Shown here in pieces: positions 17,222 to 26,332 of a stretch of 64,000 nt of DNA. Source of the stretch: Planctomycetota bacterium (GTDB lineage: Bacteria > Planctomycetota > B15-G4 > SIAN01); NCBI GenBank assembly GCA_009691715.1, contig SIAN01000014.1:28367-92366 (forward strand). Reading direction: 5' to 3'. The notes beneath the pieces are model-generated. The model was not told the origin of the DNA. It saw only the letters and a list, made by a program, of their open reading frames with translations, and did no database searches. How positions within the stretch are numbered: the stretch's first letter is position 1; each line of letters begins with the position of its first letter. The translations under genes and the position numbers were made by a program.

Positions 17222-17414
17222 GGTCCTCTCCTAGTCGGTTCGATGGCGGTCGGTCGAGGAATCGCGCCCCTGCGACGGGCGAAGCGAAACGGGCCAGGTT
17301 GGCAAAGGCAGTGCCGCGCCGACAGCGGGCGTCGTCCCAGTGGCCGGCAACCTCGATGGCTCGCGCGAGTGCCGAGTTGGCACGAGCTCGAACGGTTCGA
17401 GGTACTTGGAACAG

Positions 17415-17454
17415 CAGCGCCTCGACGCGATCGCAACCGCGTCGAGGCGCTGCC
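17415..17454 (-). terminator. Perfect 16-bp hairpin after the W-repeat protein gene
   Basis: GCAGCGCCTCGACGCG (17415-17430) and CGCGTCGAGGCGCTGC (17439-17454) are exact reverse complements with an 8-base loop. It begins 23 bases after the stop at 17477 of the minus-strand gene. The following minus-strand bases (TGTTCC) are only mildly T-rich. It lies between two minus-strand genes, so it would separate their transcription. Confidence 0.75.
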
Positions 17455-17476
17455 GGATGGGTCAATCAGTCGGTCG

Positions 17477-18916
17477 TCAACTCTGGATCGAGGCGACGTA
17501 GGCGTCGAAGTCCTTGCCGCCGTCCTTCCCCAGCACGGTCTCGAGCTTCAGGAAGTCCTTCAGCAGCCCCTTGTCCTTCGGCTTCTTGAAGCTCTCGAGC
17601 ACCTTGTTCCACTGGTCCTCGACCTTCTTCGACTTCTGACCTTCAATCAGGAAGCCGATGATCGCGCCGCCCTGCAGCAGCGTCTGCCGAGTGGCCTTGA
17701 ATGGATCGAAGTAGGTCTTGAGGTCGGTCGTCCCGCCTTCTTTCATCAGCGTGTCGAGCGTCCACTTGGCCAACGGCTTGATCTTCTTTGCCGAGTAGCC
17801 CGGAGCCCAGTAGCGCTCCATGTAGGACGCAACACCGAACGAGAACCACGGCGACGGCGGCTCGACGAAGGTCATGTTGCGGATCGTCGCCGCAGCGACT
17901 GCGAAGCGGCAGTGGCCGAGAGAGAAGTCGTCATTTCCAGTGTCGTTGCCCGGCTGCAGGACTTCGTAGATCGTGACACCAGCGAAGCGGCTGGTGTTGG
18001 CGTCGGTGAGGATGAAAGACGACCAGATCGTCGACATGTCGGCGTCGGTGGTGTCCGTCGGCTGGTTGCCAAGCTGCGAGTAGTCCGCGTTGTCCTTGAC
18101 CATGATCAGGCCGACCTTCTCGTAGTCAGCCGCGACGGGCTCGGGCAGCCCCATGATCTCGTAGGTCCTCTTGATCGCGCCGTCGGCATTCGTCAGCACC
18201 TTCTTGGCGAAGGCGTAGGTGCAGGTCGTGGTCAAGGCGCAGTACTGGCTTTCGAGCACCCATGGGTTGGTGAAGTCACCGTGGACCTTGTTGGCTTCGT
18301 CTTCCTTCAGCCACTTGCCACCGACATCGAATTCGCCGGCGCGATGGTGCTCCAGATTTTCCTTGGCGAGCCACACGCCATCGACCAAGGTCATCCCCTT
18401 CTCGAGGCGCTCCTTCTGCTCCGGCGACACCCACTTCACTTCGCCGTTGCCCTCGTACTTCACCAAGCCCTTCTCGAGCTTCTCGTAGTCCGCTTGCGGA
18501 ACCCACGAGTCCTTCCACTTCTTCAGCCCCTTCTCCGCCATCGAGCTCTCTTCGGCCTTGGCCCTCTCGCGATCGATCTCACGCTTCGTCAGCCACTTCT
18601 CGCCGAACTTCTCGTAGCCCAGCAGCCCGCGCGCCTCGGCGTGGTCAGGGTTGATCTTGATCACGTCGCGCAGCAGTCGCTTGCTGTCGGTCTTGAGCGC
18701 GTTCTGCTCCGCCCATTGCGCCACTTGGAACAGCGCGTTGGCGTCCTTCTTGTCGATGGCAGCGAGCTTCTTCTCGAGCTCGGCCTTGGCGTCCTGCAGG
18801 AACGGCGACATCGCCGTTGACGCGGAGGCGCAAGGCGGCGCGCCGGCAATCGCGCCGATCGTGGCGGCGCCGACCAAGCCTGCGAGGAACCAGCGGAAAG
18901 TGACCGTCGTTGCCAT
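17477..18916 (-). CDS. Exported protein with tryptophan repeats, function unknown
   Basis: 479 residues. Residues 1-33 form a signal peptide (FLAGLVGAATIGAIAGA). Residues 45-100 resemble a TPR-like helical hairpin (ALFQVAQWAEQNAL, DVIKINPDHAEARGLLG). Five short repeats with a W-L/V core follow, at W108, W138, W162, W182 and W202 (KWLTKREI, SWVPQADYEKLEKG, KWVSPEQKERLEKG, VWLAKENL, KWLKEDEA), a pattern seen in many planctomycete exported proteins. The C-terminal half has no recognised domain but is rich in aromatic residues and ends in basic, helical sequence. No protease or sulfatase motif was seen. It is probably monocistronic, closed by a perfect hairpin. Confidence 0.75.
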   Translation of the reverse strand: MATTVTFRWFLAGLVGAATIGAIAGAPPCASASTAMSPFLQDAKAELEKKLAAIDKKDANALFQVAQWAEQNALKTDSKRLLRDVIKINPDHAEARGLLGYEKFGEKWLTKREIDRERAKAEESSMAEKGLKKWKDSWVPQADYEKLEKGLVKYEGNGEVKWVSPEQKERLEKGMTLVDGVWLAKENLEHHRAGEFDVGGKWLKEDEANKVHGDFTNPWVLESQYCALTTTCTYAFAKKVLTNADGAIKRTYEIMGLPEPVAADYEKVGLIMVKDNADYSQLGNQPTDTTDADMSTIWSSFILTDANTSRFAGVTIYEVLQPGNDTGNDDFSLGHCRFAVAAATIRNMTFVEPPSPWFSFGVASYMERYWAPGYSAKKIKPLAKWTLDTLMKEGGTTDLKTYFDPFKATRQTLLQGGAIIGFLIEGQKSKKVEDQWNKVLESFKKPKDKGLLKDFLKLETVLGKDGGKDFDAYVASIQS

Positions 18917-19109
18917 GGTCGGTGTGACCTCAGTGAACCTCTGCCGAAGGGAGCACTCGGCGTGGGAAGGGGGGGGCGAGTTTTGCGTTCCACCACGACT
19001 CGCTCAAGGGAGGAGTTCCGTAGCGGCCAAACCGGACGCGGCTGACTCGCTGATTCCGAGGTGGCCGCCACACCCGTTGACTTGGAGAAATCGAACGCCA
19101 CCGCGCGGT

Positions 19110-19730
19110 TCAGGCACGTGCAGCCGTGATCGAAACCTGGCCGCGCGACTGGAATCGACGCAACAAGTCAAAGTCGCCAGCCTCGACCGCGAGCACCAGA
19201 GACCAGTCGGGTCGCTTCGGAGTAGTGAGCAGCTTCATCCCAGCTTGCTCAATGTTTCGGCATCCCTTCTTCCTATTACATGGGATGCATGCAAGTACGC
19301 AGTTGGTCCAGCCGGTGGCCCCGCCGCGGCTCCGGGGAACGACATGGTCGATCGTGAGCTGGTCACTCGTTTGGCGGCGGCCGCAGTACTGACAGCGATA
19401 ACCATCGCGGCGGGCGAGGTTGCGGCGACTGAAGGGCACACTGCAGCATGGAAGTCGATCAAATCTTGAAAGCAAGATGACGGAAGGTACCGCGATTTTA
19501 CAGCTCGGAGTCCGAACTACTCGACTGCCCGGTGATGGCTCGACTCGGAGCCACTGTTCGAAGTCGTACGTGGCGTAGGTATCCGGCTCGACGGCGACGG
19601 CATTCTGCTGAAACAACATCACCAGCGCGCGTCGAACAGTCGTGAGGTGGATTGGAACCCACGAACGGTTGAGGACGAGCGTCCGCTCGGCCAACACGGA
19701 GCGCAGTCGATCTGGAGCAGCGCAGTCCAT
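19110..19730 (-). CDS. HNH endonuclease family protein
   Basis: Up to 206 residues. The HNH/zinc unit reads GYRCQYCGRRQTSDQLTIDH, then VVPRSRGG, WTNCVLACIPCNRKKG: two CxxC zinc pairs flank the DH of the ββα-metal site. The N-terminus (LVLNRSWVPIHLTTVRRAL) is typical of a widespread bacterial HNH family found outside restriction systems. The GTG at 19697 (before LAERTLVLN) fits the family start better than the ATG at 19730. No methyltransferase partner is adjacent, so a stand-alone DNA-processing role is likelier than restriction. It diverges from the cyclophilin-like gene; the shared region has a palindrome. Confidence 0.85.
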   Translation of the reverse strand: MDCAAPDRLRSVLAERTLVLNRSWVPIHLTTVRRALVMLFQQNAVAVEPDTYATYDFEQWLRVEPSPGSRVVRTPSCKIAVPSVILLSRFDRLPCCSVPFSRRNLARRDGYRCQYCGRRQTSDQLTIDHVVPRSRGGATGWTNCVLACIPCNRKKGCRNIEQAGMKLLTTPKRPDWSLVLAVEAGDFDLLRRFQSRGQVSITAARA

Positions 19731-19752
19731 CGGGCGCCTCGCTCGTCGTCGC

Positions 19753-19766
19753 GTACGCCGGCGTAC
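19753..19766. promoter_or_regulatory. Perfect 14-bp palindrome between divergent genes
   Basis: GTACGCCGGCGTAC is its own reverse complement. It lies 23 bases upstream of the ATG of the HNH gene and about 210 bases upstream of the cyclophilin-like gene, where a dimeric regulator could act. It is not a match to an operator I can name. Confidence 0.4.
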
Positions 19767-19781
19767 CCGAGTGGAGTGCTG

Positions 19782-19816
19782 GGCCGTCGGCGCCCGGGGA
19801 TTCTAGCCCGACGGCC
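19782..19816. promoter_or_regulatory. 9-bp inverted repeat in the HNH/cyclophilin intergenic region
   Basis: GGCCGTCGG (19782-19790) and CCGACGGCC (19808-19816) pair perfectly around a 17-base spacer. Sitting beside the palindrome at 19753, it may be a second operator half or a leader structure. No function is assigned. Confidence 0.3.
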
Positions 19817-19973
19817 ACTCCGTGGCTGCGGATTGGTCGTCGAGTGGCGCCGGGTCGTTCGCTTGCCATTCGACTCCCCGATTCGCACCGAAGGCTGCTA
19901 CCATCCCCCGCCTTTCCCCACGCCCGACGTTCCGCACCGGAGCGACCGGCCTTCGCGAGTGAAGACGACGACG

Positions 19974-20984
19974 ATGGCAGCTGATCGGACCTCGGGTATC
20001 GACTTCACCGGTCTCGAAGAGACCTTCGACTGGCTCAAGGCGAGGAAAAACACCCTCGTCGGCACGTTGCTGGTCGTCGCCCTGATTTGGGCGGCTTGGA
20101 CCTTCGCCAGCCGCCAGATGGACGAGTCGAAACGCGCGCCCTGGCAGGTCGTCTTCGGCGGCGCGTCGCAGCCGTGGGAATCGACCCCCGACGAACTCGC
20201 GACCATGCTCGCCGACCCCAAGGTGAAGGGCACCGCAGCCGAACCGTACCTCCTCTACTGGCAGGCGTTGCGGCGCTACGAGGCAGGCGACTCTCCAGGC
20301 GCTCTCGCGGCACTGGCGAACTTCAAGCGGGACTACTCCAGCAGCGCGCTTGCGCTCGCGAAACTGCCGGGCAGCGATCTGGAACTGCACTCCGCCGTCG
20401 AGCGGATGGAAGCACAGATCCAAAAGCTCGAGCAGTGGCGCCAGCAGAACCCGCTACCGACCAACAACCCGCCACCGAGCGGCTCCGCGATCACCCTCGT
20501 CACCGACCGCGGCAACATCATCATCGGGCTCCATCCTGACGTCGCGCCGAAGAGCTGCGAGGCGTTCCTCAAGGTGGCGACCGCGCTGAAGGACCGCTTC
20601 ATCGCGAAGACTGCGCCAGACAAATGGATCGAGCTCGGCGTGACCGAGGCTGGGATCGCCTTCGAGACCACGGAGTTCACCGAAGGCTTCCCGCCGTTCG
20701 AGCAGAACGCGCTGTCACACTTCGCCGGCGCCGTGGCGTTCCGCCAGCCACCATTCACGAAAGGGCCGTTCAATCCCGACGTGCGCGTGGCGCTCGCGGC
20801 CGACGCCAACGAGGACGGGCGCTCGACCGTCTTCGGCACGGTGGTGATCGGACTCGACCTGCTCGTCGCGATGTCGAAGGACGCGCGCAAGGCCGACAAC
20901 CCGCAGATGCTCGAAGCGCCGGTGAAGATCACCGACGTGCAGATCTCCGCGGCTCCGCCGACCGTTCCCGCAGCCGGGAACTGA
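19974..20984 (+). CDS. Membrane-anchored cyclophilin-like peptidyl-prolyl isomerase
   Basis: 336 residues from ATG 19974; a GTG at 19959 is also possible. Residues 1-26 are cytoplasmic, one span follows at about 27-45 (TLLVVALIWAAWTFAS), then a helical TPR-like stretch (LLYWQALRRYEAGDSPGAL), and from about residue 165 a cyclophilin-like domain (AITLVTDRGNIIIGLHPDVA, then GTVVIGLDLLVAMSKDARK). The canonical FHRV and QGGD active-site motifs are not visible, so isomerase activity is uncertain and it may act as a periplasmic chaperone. The arrangement resembles the SurA/PpiD class of envelope foldases only in topology. It stands alone. Confidence 0.8.
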   Translation: MAADRTSGIDFTGLEETFDWLKARKNTLVGTLLVVALIWAAWTFASRQMDESKRAPWQVVFGGASQPWESTPDELATMLADPKVKGTAAEPYLLYWQALRRYEAGDSPGALAALANFKRDYSSSALALAKLPGSDLELHSAVERMEAQIQKLEQWRQQNPLPTNNPPPSGSAITLVTDRGNIIIGLHPDVAPKSCEAFLKVATALKDRFIAKTAPDKWIELGVTEAGIAFETTEFTEGFPPFEQNALSHFAGAVAFRQPPFTKGPFNPDVRVALAADANEDGRSTVFGTVVIGLDLLVAMSKDARKADNPQMLEAPVKITDVQISAAPPTVPAAGN

Positions 20985-21012
20985 CGGTCCGAGAACCGCC
21001 GCGGGCCGTCAG

Positions 21013-21858
21013 TCAACTCGGCCCGCTCCGCGCCAGATCTGCCGCGCGAACGGTCGCGATCGCCGCCGCGGCGGCGTCGGCACCGCGGTGGCTATCGCGC
21101 GACAGTTCGAGCGCCAACGGCCCGCAATAGCCGATCCGCGTCAGTTCCCGCAAGAGCGGGGCAAGCTCGAGGTCGCCCGCGCCAAGCGCGAGATGCTCAT
21201 GCACGCCGCGACGAGCATCGTCGAGTTGCACGTTGCGTAACGACGGCGCGAACTCCGCGAGGTGGACGTGCGCGGGCCCAGCTTCGGTGACCAGCAAGTG
21301 ACCGACGTCGAGCGTGGTGGCGAGGTCGTCGCGCTGCAGCCGAGTGCGAAGCTCTCGATAGGCCGACAGTGAATCGACCAGCATCCCGGGCTCGGGCTCG
21401 AAGCAGAGGGTGACGCCCGCAAGCGCCGCATCGTCGAGGACGCGGTTCAATCGGTCCACGAGGCGGGACCATGCGGCCGCGCAATCGACGCCCGGCTCGA
21501 CCGCGCCGCTCCAGAGCGACATCTCGCGCGCACCGAGCGCCGTCGTGAGACGCAACGCCTGCCGATACCACGCGACACGGCGCGCCGCGGCCGTGTCATC
21601 CGTCGTCACGAGATTCGGCCAGTGTTTGCGCCGCGGATCAAGCGTGAAGCGGGCACCGGTCTCGACCACGCAGCGCAGCCGCAACCGGTCGAGCACCGCG
21701 CGGGCACGTTCCCAGTCGCGCTCCGTCGTCGCACCAAGATCGAGGTGGCCGACGTCAGGCGTCAGCGCGACGCCCTCGTAACCGAGATCGGCGAGGAGCG
21801 CGAATGCGTCCTCGAGCCGGTGGTGCGCCAGGCCGTTCGTGTTGTAGGCGAGCCACAT
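21013..21858 (-). CDS. Sugar phosphate isomerase/epimerase (AP endonuclease 2-like TIM barrel)
   Basis: 281 residues. TIM-barrel pattern of the xylose isomerase-like family: ALLADLGYEGVALTPDVGHL, VTLCFEPEPGMLVDS with the metal-ligand Glu, LATTLDVGHLLVTE with Asp and His ligands, and GPLALELSRDSH at the end. Such proteins isomerise or epimerise sugars or inositols, or hydrolyse abasic sites. The gene converges tail-to-tail on the cyclophilin-like gene (28-base gap) and shares its strand with rsmB upstream, 63 bases away. The substrate is unknown. Confidence 0.85.
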   Translation of the reverse strand: MWLAYNTNGLAHHRLEDAFALLADLGYEGVALTPDVGHLDLGATTERDWERARAVLDRLRLRCVVETGARFTLDPRRKHWPNLVTTDDTAAARRVAWYRQALRLTTALGAREMSLWSGAVEPGVDCAAAWSRLVDRLNRVLDDAALAGVTLCFEPEPGMLVDSLSAYRELRTRLQRDDLATTLDVGHLLVTEAGPAHVHLAEFAPSLRNVQLDDARRGVHEHLALGAGDLELAPLLRELTRIGYCGPLALELSRDSHRGADAAAAAIATVRAADLARSGPS

Positions 21859-21921
21859 CGCAGCACATCGTACGTGGCGCTCGACGGAGCACGCGACCGC
21901 TCGCGAACCGGCGTGACCGAC

Positions 21922-23334
21922 TCAGCGCGCGACGGTCATCGTCGGCAGCCCCTGGCCCTTCTTGCGCAGGACCGCGAAATAGCCGCCGTCGCCGCCGCCG
22001 TGCGTGGGCAGCGTCTCTTGCTCAGCCTCGAGTTCGAGATCGGGCGAGCGCTCCAGCAAGGCTCGCACCTGATCGCCGTTCTCCTCGGGCTCGATGCTGC
22101 AGGTTGAATAGACCAGCCGCCCACCCGCGAACAGCAGTTGCACGGCGGCATCGAGGAGCTTGCGCTGGATCGCGACCAGCTCGGTCAGGTCGATCGCGGC
22201 AAGTCGCGCCTTCGCTTCGGGCCGACGCGCCAACACACCCGAGTTGCTGCACGGCGCATCGACCAGCACTCCGTCGTACGGCGCCGGCGTGACGCCGCGC
22301 ACGGCCGCCGGATCGCTCGCGTCCGCGACCATGCAGCTGATGCTCTTCAAGCCGAGTCGCGCGATCGACTCGCGTAACCGTTCGAGCCGCGTTTCGTCGC
22401 GATCGACCGCCATGATCGTCGCTTGGTCGTCGGCCAGCTCGGCCAAGTGCGTGGTCTTGCCGCCCGGCGCCGCGCACAGATCAAGCAGCAACTGCCCGGC
22501 CTTCGGCTCGAACTGCGGCGCAACGAGCATCGCAGTCTCATCCTGCACCGTGCAACGCCCCGCGAGGAAGCACTTGGTCGCCACCAGCTCGCCCGCCGGC
22601 GCCAGCACGCGCACGCTCTCCGGCAGGTTGCCCTCGCCGCACTTGATGTCCTCGCCGCGCAACAGATCGAGCAGCTGCTCGCGCGTACCGAGCCGGCGAT
22701 TCACGCGGACGAACAACGGCGGCGGCTCGAGACTCTTCTCCAGGATCGCGCGCGTCGTGTCGGGACCATGCCGCGCGAGCCAGCGCGCCACCAACTCGCG
22801 CGGATGCGCGTAGACGTCGGCCATCCAGGCGGCGAGGTCGCGCTCCGGATCGGCGAAGACCGGCTTCGGGAAGAAGCAGACCTTGCGGTCGCCGATCTGC
22901 AGGCGCTTGCGCGGCGAGGCTCCGCCGCGATCCGCGGCGAGCGGGACGCGCCGCACCAGCCGATCGACCGCGCGCAGCACGGCGTTCACGAATCCTTTCG
23001 CTCGCTTGTCCTGCAGGGCCTCGACGGTCTCGCCGACCGACGCGAACGGCGGCACGCCGTCGAGCCAGATCAACTGGTAGACGCCAAGCCGCAGCGCCTC
23101 CCGCGTGCGCGGCTCGACCTCGCCCCAATTCACCGAAGAGAAGGCCATTACGATGCAATCGAGCGTCCGCTCGTGGCGCATCACGCCCAGCACCAGTTCG
23201 GTCAGGAAGCGCCGCTCGCGCTTGTTGAGCTTGTGCGCGCGGACTGCAGCCTGGATCCGCTCCTGCGCGTAGGTGCCGACTCGATGGTGCACCTCGAACA
23301 GGATTTCGAGCGCGACGCGACGAACGCTGGTCAT
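21922..23334 (-). CDS. rsmB: 16S rRNA (cytosine-967-C5)-methyltransferase
   Basis: 470 residues from ATG 23334. N-terminal NusB-like RNA-binding domain (ALEILFEVHHRVGTYAQE, RHERTLDCIV), then a Rossmann methyltransferase: SAM motif LLLDLCAAPGGKTTHLAEL, motif IV DAPCSNSGVLARRPE and motif VI YSTCSIEPEEN with the two catalytic cysteines. The enzyme methylates C967 of 16S rRNA. Start 23334 lies 16 bases after the fmt stop; a longer frame to 23388 would overlap fmt. The fmt-rsmB pair is a common operon. All motifs are intact. Confidence 0.95.
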   Translation of the reverse strand: MTSVRRVALEILFEVHHRVGTYAQERIQAAVRAHKLNKRERRFLTELVLGVMRHERTLDCIVMAFSSVNWGEVEPRTREALRLGVYQLIWLDGVPPFASVGETVEALQDKRAKGFVNAVLRAVDRLVRRVPLAADRGGASPRKRLQIGDRKVCFFPKPVFADPERDLAAWMADVYAHPRELVARWLARHGPDTTRAILEKSLEPPPLFVRVNRRLGTREQLLDLLRGEDIKCGEGNLPESVRVLAPAGELVATKCFLAGRCTVQDETAMLVAPQFEPKAGQLLLDLCAAPGGKTTHLAELADDQATIMAVDRDETRLERLRESIARLGLKSISCMVADASDPAAVRGVTPAPYDGVLVDAPCSNSGVLARRPEAKARLAAIDLTELVAIQRKLLDAAVQLLFAGGRLVYSTCSIEPEENGDQVRALLERSPDLELEAEQETLPTHGGGDGGYFAVLRKKGQGLPTMTVAR

Positions 23335-23350
23335 CGAGGATTCGCCGCGC

Positions 23351-24292
23351 TCAGTTGAGCCGTGTGCCGACCGGCAACGGAAAGCCACGCATGAACTCGG
23401 CGGCCTTGAGCGACCGCTTGCCCGACCGCTTCACTTCGCGCACCGAATAGATGCCGCGCTTGGTCGCCACTTCGATCCCGTTGGTGAACGCGACCACGGT
23501 GCCCGGCATCGCCGGTGACGGCACATCGACCACCTCGCCCTTGACGACGATCAGCCGGGTGACGCTGCGATCGGTCGGAGCAAACGTGAACGCGCCCGGC
23601 CACGGCGTCATTCCGCGCACGTGGCGATGGATCTCGAGCGCGGTCCGATCCCAGCGCACGCGCCCGTCATCCTTGTCGAGCAGCGCCGCCTTGGTCGCGA
23701 GCTTCGGATCCTGCTCGACGCCCTTCAGCTTCCCGGCCAGCAGCGCGTCGGCGCACTCCATCAACAGGTCGCGGGCGATGACGGCGAGGCGATCGTGCAG
23801 TTCGCCCGCGGTCTCGTCCTTGCCGATCGGCGTGGCGCGCTTGGCGAAGATCGGGCCGGCGTCCATCCGCGACGTCATGCCCATCAGCGTGACGCCGCTC
23901 TCCGTGTCACCGGTGAGGATCGCGGCCTGGATCGGCGAGGCGCCGCGGTGGCGCGGCAGCAGCGAGCCGTGCAGGTTCAACGCGAACTTCTTCGGCAACT
24001 TGAGCAGCTCGTCGGAGAGCTTCTGCCCATAGGCGGCCGTCAACAGCAGATCGGGCTTCATCGCCTTCAGTTGCTGCAACATGTCGGGCGCGTTGATGTC
24101 CGGCGGCTGCAGCACGGCAACGCCTAGCGCTTCGGCGGCCGCGCGCACGGTCGAGGGCAGCACTTCGAGGCCGCGCCCCGCGCGCGAGTCGGGCTGCGTG
24201 ACGACCGCAACCACCGTGAACCGTTCGTCCTTGGCGAGCGCCTCGAGCGCCGGCACCGCAAACTTCGAGGTACCGAAGAAGACGACCTTCAT
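23351..24292 (-). CDS. fmt: Methionyl-tRNA formyltransferase
   Basis: 313 residues, normal length. Formylates initiator Met-tRNA using 10-formyl-THF. The core reads LNLHGSLLPRHRGASPIQAA with the catalytic Asn, His and following Asp in SRMDAGPIF; the start FFGTSKFAVPALEAL and the C-terminal tRNA-binding domain (ALEIHRHVRGMTPWPGAFT) are typical. Followed by rsmB after 16 bases. No def gene is in the window. A short gap (64 bases) separates its start from the stop of the persulfide dioxygenase gene, on the same strand, so all three could be cotranscribed. Confidence 0.96.
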   Translation of the reverse strand: MKVVFFGTSKFAVPALEALAKDERFTVVAVVTQPDSRAGRGLEVLPSTVRAAAEALGVAVLQPPDINAPDMLQQLKAMKPDLLLTAAYGQKLSDELLKLPKKFALNLHGSLLPRHRGASPIQAAILTGDTESGVTLMGMTSRMDAGPIFAKRATPIGKDETAGELHDRLAVIARDLLMECADALLAGKLKGVEQDPKLATKAALLDKDDGRVRWDRTALEIHRHVRGMTPWPGAFTFAPTDRSVTRLIVVKGEVVDVPSPAMPGTVVAFTNGIEVATKRGIYSVREVKRSGKRSLKAAEFMRGFPLPVGTRLN

Positions 24293-24356
24293 TTGCGACG
24301 CACGCTCCGACTACGGAAACGCGGAACCTTATCCGCGCTCGCCGCGCGCACCAAGC

Positions 24357-25457
24357 TCACGCGATCGGCAGCCCGGACGCTTTCCACTTGCCGAAGCCGC
24401 CTGCCATCGAGATCGGATCACGCAGCACGCCGAGATAGACGAGCGTCTTCACCGCGATCGCCGAGCGCGCGCCGCTCTTGCACGAAACGACTTCGGGCGG
24501 GTGCGCACGCAGCGTCTCAAGAGCGAATCCGAGCTCGGAGAGCGGGAAGTTGGCAACGCCCGGAAGCCGCCCGTCGCTCGACAGCTCCCATGGATCGCGC
24601 ACGTCGATCCAATCGCCGCGCGCGGCGATCTCGGCCAATCGCGGCGCGAGCTCCTGGCACGACTGCTCGCGTACCGTGTGACCTGCGATGGAGGCGCCGC
24701 CCACGCTGCAGCACGCCGCGACCGCGACCGGAGCGTCGGGCAACGCCGGATCCGCGACGAGATTGAGAGCAAGCGTCGCGTCGACATCCGGCGAGTTGCC
24801 AGCACCCGCCACTGCTTTCAACGCATCGGCGTAGGCACGACCGCTCGTGTGCTGCAACGCCGGATTGTGCGCGCGTTCGTGGCCGATGGTCGTGAACAGG
24901 ATGTCCTGGTAACCGTGACCCGGCAGCACCACGGTCGCATCAGGGAGCGAAAGCAGCTTCTTCCGCACGCCATCGAAAAGCTGCGCCGGATCGCTGCCGC
25001 GGAAGTCCGCGCGCGCGAGCCCGCCGACCATCAGCGTGTCGCCGGTCACGACGACGCCATGCCCCGCCAGCGCGATCGAGTCCTGCGTGTGGCCCGGCAC
25101 CTCGAGCACGCGGAAGCGAAGCCGGCCGACCTCGATCGAGTCGCCGTCACGCAACCGCGCCACCGCCCGCTGGCAACCGGTCGCCTGCCCCATGAAACAA
25201 CGCACGCCCCGCGCGATCCACGCCGCCGAATCGGACAGATGGTCGGCGTGCGTGTGGGTGTCGACGACGCCGGCCAGCGTCAAGCGGTAGTCGGCGAGCG
25301 CCTTTTCATAGACCGCTTGCTTGCCCGCCTTCGGGTCGATCAGCAGCGCCTGGCGCGTGACGCTGCATCCCAAAAGGTGGGTGTGGCAGCCCGAGTCATT
25401 CCAACTCTTCAGCACCAATTCGTGCGGGGGCGCTGTGCGGGGCTCGTCACGGACCAT
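24357..25457 (-). CDS. MBL-fold persulfide dioxygenase fused to rhodanese
   Basis: 366 residues from ATG 25457. Residues 1-235 are an ETHE1-like metallo-beta-lactamase domain: GVVDTHTHADHLSDSAAW gives the iron/zinc ligands, VLEVPGHTQDSIAL and VVVTGDTLMVGG the others. Residues 270-366 form a rhodanese with the active-site loop VSCKSGARSA (Cys nucleophile). Such fusions oxidise glutathione or protein persulfide to sulfite and move sulfane sulfur. The gene diverges from cysteine dioxygenase 105 bases away, pointing to shared handling of cysteine sulfur. The frame extends far upstream through the opposite-strand gene; that part is a shadow. Confidence 0.9.
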   Translation of the reverse strand: MVRDEPRTAPPHELVLKSWNDSGCHTHLLGCSVTRQALLIDPKAGKQAVYEKALADYRLTLAGVVDTHTHADHLSDSAAWIARGVRCFMGQATGCQRAVARLRDGDSIEVGRLRFRVLEVPGHTQDSIALAGHGVVVTGDTLMVGGLARADFRGSDPAQLFDGVRKKLLSLPDATVVLPGHGYQDILFTTIGHERAHNPALQHTSGRAYADALKAVAGAGNSPDVDATLALNLVADPALPDAPVAVAACCSVGGASIAGHTVREQSCQELAPRLAEIAARGDWIDVRDPWELSSDGRLPGVANFPLSELGFALETLRAHPPEVVSCKSGARSAIAVKTLVYLGVLRDPISMAGGFGKWKASGLPIA

Positions 25458-25562
25458 GGCCGGCTCCTTGCGGATCGTCGAGAGCGCGCCATCATCCGTG
25501 AATGCGTCGCGCGCGGCCAGCACTCCGTCGGCCGCCGGCGCTTCATCGGAGTCGTCTCCCGC

Positions 25563-26186
25563 ATGGCTGCGCCCGAACGCTCGCTCGCAGACTTGGTCGC
25601 GACACTGAATCGCTTCACGGCCGAGGACTTCACCCACGACCGGCTGGCGCAAGTGCTTGGCGGCAATCCGATCCGCGAATCGAGCTTCAAGCCACGCGTC
25701 ACCTTCCGCGCCGACAAGTACGCGCGACACTCGATCGCCCGCGCCGAGCTCTACGACATGATCCTGCTCTGCTGGGCGCCGGGTCAGGTTTCGCCAGTCC
25801 ACAACCACCAGGGCAACTCCGGCTGGGTGCGCGTGCTGCGCGGCCGAATGGAGGAGACGCACTTCCACGCGCCGGAATGGGTCATCGCCGGCTGTCCGAT
25901 GCCCAACGCTTCGTCCGACTTCGACATCGACGATGAAGGTACCGGCCACGGGATCAAGCTGCGCCGCAACGACCACTTCATCCATCCCGCCGGCCCGGCC
26001 GTGGCCTCGGTCGACCGGCAGCGACCCATCCACCAGCTCGGCAACCCGCTCCGCCACGCCGACGACGAACCGGCCGTCACGCTCCACGTCTATTCGCGTC
26101 CGCACGACGCCTGCCTCACCTTCGACACCACCGACCACACCTGTCGTCGTGTCGAACTCCGCTTCGACACCGTCGCGAGCGCCTGA
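25563..26186 (+). CDS. Cysteine dioxygenase type I
   Basis: 207 residues from ATG 25563. Cupin enzyme that oxidises cysteine to cysteine sulfinate with ferrous iron. The iron ligands are visible in SPVHNHQGNSGWVRVL (two His) and LHVYSRPHDAC (third His); RAELYDMILLCWAPGQ is the usual preceding strand. As in most bacterial forms, the position of the mammalian Cys crosslink is Gly (NSGW). Divergent from the persulfide dioxygenase-rhodanese gene, with which it probably shares a regulatory region. A thiol dioxygenase with a related substrate (mercaptopropionate) is the main alternative. Confidence 0.9.
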   Translation: MAAPERSLADLVATLNRFTAEDFTHDRLAQVLGGNPIRESSFKPRVTFRADKYARHSIARAELYDMILLCWAPGQVSPVHNHQGNSGWVRVLRGRMEETHFHAPEWVIAGCPMPNASSDFDIDDEGTGHGIKLRRNDHFIHPAGPAVASVDRQRPIHQLGNPLRHADDEPAVTLHVYSRPHDACLTFDTTDHTCRRVELRFDTVASA

Positions 26187-26332
26187 CTTCAGACACGATT
26201 CGCGAACTCGCGCGGGCCCGCTGCGACGATCGCGATCTCACAACCAATCGACGGGGCGGGGGCGACTACACTCCCGCCCCGTCCTGTTTCGTGCCGCTGC
26301 CAAGCCGACCGTCCAACGAGGGGGAGCCCGCC

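Noticed and set aside
19110..19730. HNH gene as part of a restriction-modification or defence system
   Set aside because: No methyltransferase, helicase or other defence gene is adjacent, and the N-terminus matches a widespread stand-alone family.
24081..25562. Long plus-strand extension of the cysteine dioxygenase frame
   Set aside because: It lies over fmt's start and the persulfide dioxygenase gene on the other strand and has no family similarity before residue 1 of the dioxygenase.
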